From NCBI GenBank assembly GCA_029858755.1, contig JAOUEK010000159.1:1-5573 (forward strand): DNA of 5,573 bases, read 5' to 3'. The notes beneath the pieces were generated by a model. The model did not search any database. It had not been told where the DNA came from and saw only the letters and a list, made by a program, of their open reading frames with translations. This document shows positions 1 through 5,032 of this stretch, piece after piece. The first letter of the stretch is position 1. The number at the start of each line of letters is the position of its first letter. Position numbers and translations under genes: made by a program. The DNA comes from Thermoleophilia bacterium. GTDB lineage: Bacteria > Actinomycetota > Thermoleophilia > Gaiellales > Gaiellaceae.

Positions 1-28
1 CGGTCCGGCGTGCGTCTGTGGCAGGCAC

Positions 29-45
29 CAGCCGCGAAGCGGCTG
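29..45. repeat. Small perfect hairpin, 7-bp stem, GAA loop
   Basis: CAGCCGC at 29-35 pairs perfectly with GCGGCTG at 39-45 around the triloop GAA. It lies just left of the tandem repeats. No T-run follows, so it is not a classical intrinsic terminator for a gene ending left of the window, although that role cannot be excluded. Confidence 0.5.
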
Positions 46-52
46 CTTCAGG

Positions 53-106
53 GGTTGTCGCGGGCACGAATCTGCTTCTGCGGATTCGTGCCCTGCGGGG
101 AAAGTC
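53..106. repeat. Tandem direct repeat, copy 1 (54 bp, with hairpin)
   Basis: This is the first of two adjacent 54-bp units that differ at only two positions (91 and 105 here, 145 and 159 in copy 2). The unit starts GGTTGTCGC and ends TGCGGGGAAAGTC. Inside it, 62-75 (GGGCACGAATCTGC) pairs with 80-93 (GCGGATTCGTGCCC) around the loop TTCT. This gives a 14-bp stem with a single G-T wobble. The unit length is a multiple of three, so reading frames pass through unbroken, but I see no reason to call it coding. Confidence 0.9.
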
Positions 107-160
107 GGTTGTCGCGGGCACGAATCTGCTTCTGCGGATTCGTGTCCTGCGGGGAAAGCC
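107..160. repeat. Tandem direct repeat, copy 2 (54 bp, with hairpin)
   Basis: The second unit directly abuts copy 1 and matches it at 52 of 54 positions. Its hairpin has arms 116-129 and 134-147 with loop TTCT. The C-to-T change at 145 faces G118, so the pair becomes G-U in RNA made from the + strand and the stem survives. The same change in - strand RNA would give a C-A mismatch. One substitution is too little to prove selection on an RNA. Confidence 0.9.
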
Positions 161-180
161 GGTTGTCGCCCTGCGGGGGG
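161..180. repeat. Degenerate third repeat copy lacking the hairpin
   Basis: GGTTGTCGC (161-169) is followed directly by CCTGCGGGG (170-178). These are unit positions 1-9 joined to 40-48, so the 30 bases that carry almost the whole hairpin are absent. Either the palindrome was precisely lost here, or this is the older sequence into which a palindromic element inserted elsewhere in the array. The copy ends about eight bases before the GTG start at 188. Its G-run is the only purine-rich stretch that could serve as that gene's ribosome binding site. Confidence 0.75.
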
Positions 181-187
181 CAGCGCT

Positions 188-1111
188 GTGAGCGATCTGC
201 TGGCACCCAGGCGGATGATCGAGCTCGAGGTCGACGGGCAGCCGGTCCGCGTCTTCGAGGGCCAGACCATCCTCGACGCCTGCCGGCGTGTCGGGATCGA
301 CACGCCGACCCTCTGCTACGGCGAGACGCTCGAGCCGGCGAACGTCTGCCGCGTCTGCGTGGTCGAGCTGGAGGGGGCACGCGTGCTCGCCCCGGCGTGC
401 TCGCGTCCGGCGGAGGAGGGGATGAAGGTGCGCACCGACTCCGAGCGCGTCCGCACCTCCCGCAAGCTCGTGCTCGAGCTGCTCGCCTCCTCGGTCGACC
501 TGTCGACGACCCCCGTGGCGCCCGCGTACCTCGAGCGCTACGAGGCGACGCCCGAGCGCTTCGGGCCGCCGGCGCCGCCCGACCCCGCGCGCGATCACAA
601 GCGCACCGGGTGTCACGAGGAGCCGGACGGGCACACCGCGGCCACGGTGCACGCGCCGGTGAAGGTCGACAACGAGCTCTACGTCCGCGACTACTCGAAG
701 TGCATCCTCTGCTACAAGTGCGTGGACGCCTGCGGCGAGCAGTATCAGAACACCTTCGCCATCCACGTCGCCGGCCGCGGCTTCGACGCGCGGATCTCCA
801 CCGAGTACGTGGCCGAGCTGCCCGAGTCGGCCTGCGTCTACTGCGGCAACTGCATCGCCGTGTGCCCCACCGGCGCGCTCATGTTCCGCTCGGAGCACGA
901 GCTGCGCGAGGCGGACGAGTGGCGCGAGGACGAGCAGGCGGTGACGCAGACCGTCTGCCCGTACTGCGGTGTCGGCTGCAACCTGGAGCTGCACGTGCAG
1001 GACAACCAGATCGTGAAGGTGACGAGCCCCGACGACCACGACGTGACACGGGGCAACCTGTGCGTCAAGGGCCGTTTCGGGTTCCAGCACGTCCACCACC
1101 ACGAGGACTGA
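188..1111 (+). CDS. Formate dehydrogenase-type iron-sulfur protein (FdhA/NuoG N-terminal module, no catalytic domain)
   Basis: This is an electron-transfer protein of the NAD-dependent formate dehydrogenase alpha-subunit/NuoG type, 307 aa. Visible domains in order: a 2Fe-2S ferredoxin domain at about 10-95 (C43, C54, C57, C71); a linker at 101-165; two 4Fe-4S motifs of CX2CX2CX3C form (C172, C175, C178, C182 and C216, C219, C222, C226); then the Fe4S4 domain of molybdopterin oxidoreductases (C257, C260, C264, C292, ending CVKGRFGF). The protein stops at HVHHHED, just where full-length alpha subunits continue into about 600 residues of molybdopterin-binding domain. The usual HX3CX2CX5C motif for the N5 cluster is not seen. 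The linker instead has H137, C142, H143 and H149. The GTG at 188 is the first start in frame. The ATG at 215 (MIELEVDG) is a good alternative, preceded by AGGCGG. Inferred role: electron relay for a separately encoded molybdenum subunit, in the cytoplasm (no signal peptide or membrane segment). mobA follows 10 bases later, probably co-transcribed. A truncated remnant is the alternative reading. Confidence 0.85.
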   Translation: MSDLLAPRRMIELEVDGQPVRVFEGQTILDACRRVGIDTPTLCYGETLEPANVCRVCVVELEGARVLAPACSRPAEEGMKVRTDSERVRTSRKLVLELLASSVDLSTTPVAPAYLERYEATPERFGPPAPPDPARDHKRTGCHEEPDGHTAATVHAPVKVDNELYVRDYSKCILCYKCVDACGEQYQNTFAIHVAGRGFDARISTEYVAELPESACVYCGNCIAVCPTGALMFRSEHELREADEWREDEQAVTQTVCPYCGVGCNLELHVQDNQIVKVTSPDDHDVTRGNLCVKGRFGFQHVHHHED

Positions 1112-1121
1112 GCCGCCCGCC

Positions 1122-1736
1122 ATGGGCTGCGGCGGCATCGTGCTCGCCGGGGGGCGCTCCGCGCGGATGGGGATCGACAAGGCGGCGCTCGCCTGGCACG
1201 GCGAGCCGCTCCTCGTCCACGTCGTCCGCGCCGTGCGCGCCGGGCTCGCCACCCCATGTGACGATCAGTTACAAGGGCCCGTGGTGGTCGTGGGGGCGGC
1301 GGGGCAGGAGCTGCCGCCGCTGCCCGAGGGCGTCGAGGTGGTGAGGGACTCGGTGCCCGGAGGAGGGCCGCTGCAGGGGCTCCGCGACGGGCTCGCCGCG
1401 CTCGAGGGCCGAGTCGCGCTCGCGTTCGTTGCCGCCACCGACCTGCCGCTCCTCCGTCCCGCGGTCGTCGACGCCGTGTTGCGCGCCGTCACCGACGACG
1501 TGGACGCGGCCGTGCCGTCCGTCGGGGGGCTACTGCACCCGCTCGCTGCGGCCTACCGCCCGTCGCTCGTCCCGCTCGCCGACGAGCTGCTCGGAGCCGG
1601 GGAGCGCCGCGTCACGGCGCTGGTCGCCCGGTGCCGCGCGCTTCCGGTCGACGAGCCGACGCTGCGTGCCGTCGATCCCGAGCTGCGCTCGCTCGTCAAC
1701 GTCAACACGCGGGCCGAGCTGGACGCTCTCGACTAG
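1122..1736 (+). CDS. mobA: Molybdenum cofactor guanylyltransferase MobA
   Basis: MobA transfers GMP from GTP to molybdopterin-molybdenum, giving the guanine dinucleotide cofactor used by formate dehydrogenases and other DMSO-reductase-family enzymes. The 204-aa length is normal for the family. The nucleotide-binding signature LAGGRSARMGIDKA lies at residues 8-21, RDSVPGGGPLQGL at 75-87, the likely metal-binding aspartate D107 in AATDLPLL, HPLAAAYR at about 139-146, and the C-terminal NVNTRAEL at 193-200. A short segment at residues 43-51 (TPCDDQLQ region) looks like an insertion before the strand VVVVGA. The start ATG lies 10 bases after the stop of the iron-sulfur gene. The only purine-rich site is GAGG at 1103-1106, far upstream, so translational coupling is likely. 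Context supports supplying cofactor to the dehydrogenase encoded with it. The CTP-using relative MocA is a less likely alternative. Confidence 0.9.
   Translation: MGCGGIVLAGGRSARMGIDKAALAWHGEPLLVHVVRAVRAGLATPCDDQLQGPVVVVGAAGQELPPLPEGVEVVRDSVPGGGPLQGLRDGLAALEGRVALAFVAATDLPLLRPAVVDAVLRAVTDDVDAAVPSVGGLLHPLAAAYRPSLVPLADELLGAGERRVTALVARCRALPVDEPTLRAVDPELRSLVNVNTRAELDALD
1248..1274 (+). other. Possible small in-frame insertion within mobA
   Basis: Residues 43-51 of MobA are encoded by a stretch that is less GC-rich than its surroundings, around TGTGACGATCAGTTACAA. That stretch forms an imperfect inverted repeat, TGTGAC/GTTACA, with a GATCA spacer and one G-T pair. As I recall the family, the loop before the second core strand is usually shorter, so this could be a lineage-specific insertion. 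The frame is preserved and no motif is disrupted. The call rests on base composition and memory of the family only. Confidence 0.25.
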
Positions 1737-1804
1737 AGGCTTGATGCGAAATGGGCGCTCCGTGGCAGCCACGACCGCGCACGAATTTCGCATCAAGCCT
1801 CTAG
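1733..1804. terminator. Long perfect inverted repeat, probable bidirectional terminator
   Basis: CTAGAGGCTTGATGCGAAAT at 1733-1752 is perfectly complementary to 1785-1804, a 20-bp stem enclosing 32 bases. Within the loop, CGTGG (1761-1765) and CCACG (1769-1773) form a second small stem around CAG. The element lies exactly between the convergent mobA (+) and birA (-). Each arm starts with the TAG stop codon of its gene: 1734-1736 for mobA, and 1803-1801 read on the - strand for birA. No T-run follows the stem on either strand, so it is not a textbook Rho-independent terminator. A U-less hairpin terminator or a 3'-end stabiliser for both transcripts is the likely role. Confidence 0.7.
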
Positions 1805-2559
1805 CTCTCGGGGGCGAGTGTCACCTCGCCGCTCACTGCGAGCAGTGTGCCGCCCCGGTCGAGGTCGACCACGAGCGCACCGTCGGGCGCCATGGCGCCG
1901 GCCACACCGGGAGCCCCGTGGGCGACCACCTGCCGCCCGCGAAGCCAGTTGCGCTCCTCGAGCGCGGGCAGCAGCGGTGCCAGACCGGCGTCGCGCCACC
2001 GCTCGTACGCGTGCTCCAGGCGGGCGAGCAGCTCCGCGACCAGCGCGGCGCGATCGAGGTGCCGTCCCGTCGCCGTCAACAGCGAGCCCGCCGGCGGCGA
2101 CGTGCCGGGCGGGAGCTCATCGCCCGACTGGGAGACGTTCACGCCGATCCCGGTGATCACGGCGTCGCCGGCGGACTCGAGCAGGATCCCCGCCACCTTG
2201 CTGCCGTCGAGCAGCACGTCGTTCGGCCACTTCACGTGTGTGGCGAGCCCCGTCAGCTCCGCGATCGCCTCGGCGGTCGCATGACCGGCCACGAGCGACA
2301 GCTGCGCGAGCTCGGGCGCCCGCGGCGGCCGTAGCAGCACCGACACGAGCAGCGCCCGGCCGGGCGCGTCCGTCCACGCCCGCCCCGCGCGTCCACGCCC
2401 CGCGGTCTGATGGTCGGCGACGGCGACGGCCCCTTCCGGCAGCCCCTCCTCCCGCACCAGGTCCTGGGTCGATGTGCACTCGGCGACGAACCTGTACGGA
2501 CGCCCGAAGCGTCCCCGGAGCAGGGGCAGCACGTCGGGGGGCGCGAGCGACGCGGTCAT
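1801..2559 (-). CDS. birA: Biotin-[acetyl-CoA carboxylase] ligase, monofunctional
   Basis: Biotin-protein ligase activates biotin with ATP to biotinyl-AMP and attaches it to the lysine of carboxylase carrier domains, in the cytoplasm. With the ATG at 2559 the protein has 252 aa. Visible family signatures are STQD (residues 30-33), the adenylate-binding loop GRGRAGRAW (54-62), KWPNDVLLDGSKVAGILLE (110-128, catalytic-site lysines K110 and K121), and GIGVNV (137-142). A C-terminal SH3-like domain starts at about NWLRG (204 on). There is no N-terminal winged-helix domain, so it should be a class I ligase without the DNA-binding repressor function of E. coli BirA. The ATG at 2649 would add a 30-residue Arg/Asp-rich extension overlapping the GH65 stop. 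I prefer 2559 because the conserved fold begins soon after it, although neither start has a clear ribosome binding site. It follows GH65 by 55 bases and may share its transcript. I see no functional link to sugar phosphorolysis. Confidence 0.9.
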   Translation of the reverse strand: MTASLAPPDVLPLLRGRFGRPYRFVAECTSTQDLVREEGLPEGAVAVADHQTAGRGRAGRAWTDAPGRALLVSVLLRPPRAPELAQLSLVAGHATAEAIAELTGLATHVKWPNDVLLDGSKVAGILLESAGDAVITGIGVNVSQSGDELPPGTSPPAGSLLTATGRHLDRAALVAELLARLEHAYERWRDAGLAPLLPALEERNWLRGRQVVAHGAPGVAGAMAPDGALVVDLDRGGTLLAVSGEVTLAPES

Positions 2560-2614
2560 GACGTCACGGCGCGGCGGGCGCGTGGGCCGCCGCGAGTCGT
2601 CGTCACGACCATCC

Positions 2615-5017
2615 TCAGGCGCCAGTTGCCTTTCGCGCCGGCCGAGCAAAGGGGCCGCGCTCTGCCACCGCCTCGTGCCGGGTGAGGCGGATCTCCTCGA
2701 CCCGGTGCCACAACGTCAGCTCCTCACCCTGCTCGAGGGTGTAGCGAGCCGAGTCGGGCTCGATCTCGACGCGGAGCACGGTGTCGCGTACGCGAAGCCG
2801 GAAGCTGACACGCTGCCACCCGTCCGGGCAGATGGGCTTGAAGCGGAGACGGCCGTCCTGATCCCGGAAGCCGGCGATGCCGTAGACCGCAACCATCCAC
2901 GCTCCGCCCATGGCGGCGATGTGGCAGCCGTCTCTCGCGTTCCCCTGGACGTCACCGAGGTCCATGACGACGGCGGCCTGGGCGTACTCGCGAGCGAGCT
3001 CGTAGCGGCCGACGTCGAGCGCCATGATCGCCTGGACGGAGGCGGAGAGCGAGGAGTCGCCGGTCGTGAGCGGGTCGTAGTAGTCGAAGTTGTGCCGCCG
3101 TTGCTTCCGGGTGAAGTCGTCCGGGAGGAGCAACATCGCGAGCACGACGTCGGCCTGCTTGACGACCTGGTGGCGGTAGATCACGAGCGGGTGGAAGTGG
3201 AGGAGCAGGGGGTACAGGTCGGCGGGCGTCCCCTCGACGTCCCAGATCTCCTTGTCGAGGAAGTCGTCGTCCTGAGGGTGAATGCCGGTGCGCTCGTCGA
3301 ACGCCACGAACATCCGCTCTGCGGCGCTCCGCCACTCGTCCAGCTCCGTCGGGTCGAGGCCCGTGCGGTCGACGAGGGCGGTGAAGCGATCCGGATCCTC
3401 GCGTTGGAGCTGCTCGACGGCGTCGGCTGCGTAGCGCAGGTTCTCGCGCGCCATCAGGTTCGTGAAGGTGTTGTTGTTCACCACCGTCGTGTACTCGTCT
3501 GGCCCGGTGACGCCGTGGATCACGAAGCGCCCGTCGAGCCGGTCGGAGTGGTAGCCGAGGTCGGCCCAGAGGCGCGCCGTCTCGACGAGGATCTCGACGC
3601 CCTTGTCATAGAGGAACTCGGAGTCTCCCGTCATCACCACGTACCGCCGCAGCGCGTATGCGATGTCGGCGTTGATGTGGTACTGGGCGGTTCCCGCCGC
3701 GTAGTAGGCGGAGGCCTCCTCGCCGTTGATGCTGCGCCACGGGTACTTCGCGCCGCGCTGGTTGAGGAGTCGCGCCCGCTCCCTCGCGGGGCCGAGCTGG
3801 GAGTGACGGTGGAGAAGCAGGTTGCGGGCCCAGTCGGGGGACGTGTACGTGAGGAAAGGCAGGACGTAGACCTCGGTGTCCCAGAAGTAGTGGCCCTCGT
3901 AGGCGCTGCCCGTGAGGCCCTTGGCCGGGATGCCGGCGCCGTCCGTCCGAGCCGACGCCTGGAGGAGATGGAAGAGGTTGAACCTGATCGCCTGCTGGAT
4001 CCAGCCTTGGTCGCTTCGCCGCTCGGGCGACACCTGCACTTCGATGTCGCTCCGGTGCCAGAAGTCCGCCACGAACCGCTCCTGGCTCGCGAGGAGCGCG
4101 GCGAAGCCGTGGAGCTTCGCCCGGTCGAGCGTCCACGTCGCCCGCGACGCCAGCTGCTCGGGTGAGGCCGAGAACGAATGGTGGTAGGCCATGAACTTCG
4201 TGAGGCGTATGGGCTTGCCGGCCTCGGCGTCGACCTGGACGACGACCTGTCCGAAGTTCTCGCTGGACTTGGCCTGCGCCTCGTAGGCGCAGTCGGTCTC
4301 GACGAGGTGATCGATACCGCAGGACAGGCGGATGTCGCTGCGCCGCGTCCGGTGGCAGAGAACCGCCTGCAGCCCTGCTGCCCCGTGCAGCGTCGGCTCG
4401 AGCACCCGGCCCGGAAGCACGGTTCCGCGGCGCGGATCCTCGACCTCGACGTCCTGCGTCGCCGTCTCTCCCGGCGCCAGGAGCTCCGACGAGATCACCA
4501 CGGGCGCCGCACCGTTCAGGAGCGTCACCTCGTACGAGATCGCGCAGAGGTGCCGCTGCTCGAACGAGACGAGCCGCCGGGAGGCGATCCGCACGTGCTT
4601 CCCCCCTGGCGTCTCCCAGACGGCCACGCGGTCGAGCGTCCCCGCGCGCATGTTCAACTTCCGCTCGAACGACAGGAGCTCGGCCCGCTGGAGGTTGAAG
4701 AACTCGTCGTCGACGAAGAGCTTCACGATCTTCGAGTCCGTCGCGTTGACGATCGTCTGCCCCGTCTTCGCGAACCCGTAGGCGGTCTCGCCGTGGATGA
4801 TCTGCCAGGTCTCGTACAGGCCGTTGACGAAGGTGGCGTTCTCGACTGTCGGGCGACCCTCCTCGGGGCACGCCCGCAGGCCGATGTACCCGTTCGAGAC
4901 GGCGAACAGCGCCTCCGTCAGGCCGAGCGACTCGGGTCGGAACTCACGCTCCACGATCGCCCAGTCGTCGATCGGGTAGATCCGCTCCGGCCTGTCGATC
5001 CTCCTGCGGTGACGCAT
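2615..5017 (-). CDS. Glycoside hydrolase family 65 protein, probable alpha-glucoside phosphorylase
   Basis: GH65 enzymes mostly split alpha-linked glucose disaccharides (trehalose, maltose, kojibiose, nigerose) with phosphate, inverting the anomer to release beta-glucose 1-phosphate. A few members are hydrolases. At 800 aa this has normal family length and layout: N-terminal beta-sandwich (about 15-285, opening with FAVSNGYIGLR), linker, (alpha/alpha)6 catalytic barrel (about 320-700) and a C-terminal beta-domain (about 705-780). Catalytic-domain landmarks are YFWDTE (377-382), TGPDEY (504-509, with E508 expected to be the general acid), KQAD (620-623), DSSLS (654-658, in the expected phosphate-binding loop) and the DGCH region ending at H699. 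There is no signal peptide, so it is cytoplasmic. The ATG at 5017 lies 15 bases after the stop of the beta-phosphoglucomutase-like gene, which implies an operon. It resembles mycobacterial Rv3401, which sits beside mutase Rv3400. The preferred disaccharide cannot be read from sequence alone. Confidence 0.9.
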   Translation of the reverse strand: MRHRRRIDRPERIYPIDDWAIVEREFRPESLGLTEALFAVSNGYIGLRACPEEGRPTVENATFVNGLYETWQIIHGETAYGFAKTGQTIVNATDSKIVKLFVDDEFFNLQRAELLSFERKLNMRAGTLDRVAVWETPGGKHVRIASRRLVSFEQRHLCAISYEVTLLNGAAPVVISSELLAPGETATQDVEVEDPRRGTVLPGRVLEPTLHGAAGLQAVLCHRTRRSDIRLSCGIDHLVETDCAYEAQAKSSENFGQVVVQVDAEAGKPIRLTKFMAYHHSFSASPEQLASRATWTLDRAKLHGFAALLASQERFVADFWHRSDIEVQVSPERRSDQGWIQQAIRFNLFHLLQASARTDGAGIPAKGLTGSAYEGHYFWDTEVYVLPFLTYTSPDWARNLLLHRHSQLGPARERARLLNQRGAKYPWRSINGEEASAYYAAGTAQYHINADIAYALRRYVVMTGDSEFLYDKGVEILVETARLWADLGYHSDRLDGRFVIHGVTGPDEYTTVVNNNTFTNLMARENLRYAADAVEQLQREDPDRFTALVDRTGLDPTELDEWRSAAERMFVAFDERTGIHPQDDDFLDKEIWDVEGTPADLYPLLLHFHPLVIYRHQVVKQADVVLAMLLLPDDFTRKQRRHNFDYYDPLTTGDSSLSASVQAIMALDVGRYELAREYAQAAVVMDLGDVQGNARDGCHIAAMGGAWMVAVYGIAGFRDQDGRLRFKPICPDGWQRVSFRLRVRDTVLRVEIEPDSARYTLEQGEELTLWHRVEEIRLTRHEAVAERGPFARPARKATGA

Positions 5018-5032
5018 CGACGCGGCCCGGCC

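Larger units (their letters stand above)
1..187. other. Intergenic or leader region with hairpin repeats
   Basis: I see no convincing gene here. The reading frame of the downstream iron-sulfur gene stays open leftward to base 2, but it has no ATG, GTG or TTG between base 2 and the GTG at 188. Its translation is repeated Cys/Gly/Ser-rich sequence without a recognisable domain. The opposite strand is also open but low in complexity and Arg/Pro-rich, as expected from GC-rich non-coding DNA. The visible content is a short hairpin (29-45) and a tandem repeat array (53-180). Any promoter and leader of the iron-sulfur gene must lie here or further left. I could not pick out a -35/-10 pair. Confidence 0.6.

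Noticed and set aside
53..180. CRISPR array.
   Set aside because: The units are contiguous with no spacers, there are only two full copies, and no cas gene is visible.
1109..1111. TGA ending the iron-sulfur gene as a selenocysteine codon, since formate dehydrogenases often contain Sec.
   Set aside because: In FdhF-type enzymes Sec lies roughly 80 residues further on, inside the catalytic domain. Reading through this TGA gives no dehydrogenase sequence, because mobA begins 10 bases later in another frame.
10..1344. 444-aa + strand open frame across the repeats, the iron-sulfur gene and the start of mobA.
   Set aside because: Its translation is Arg/Ala-rich with no domain, and it overlaps two well-recognised genes in other frames. 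It is a GC-rich shadow.
2474..4165. 563-aa + strand open frame opposite GH65.
   Set aside because: It is antisense to a gene with complete GH65 motifs. The Val/Glu/Arg-rich product shows no family signature and fits a third-position GC shadow frame.
3606..4871. 421-aa - strand open frame inside GH65 in another frame.
   Set aside because: The product is low-complexity Arg/Gly/Ala-rich and wholly contained in the GH65 coding region.
5000..5005. AGGAGG on the - strand at codons 5-6 of GH65, suggesting the true start is further downstream.
   Set aside because: No ATG, GTG or TTG lies in frame at a suitable distance after it. The next is a GTG at codon 22, after the PIDDW segment, so the site is probably just two Arg codons.
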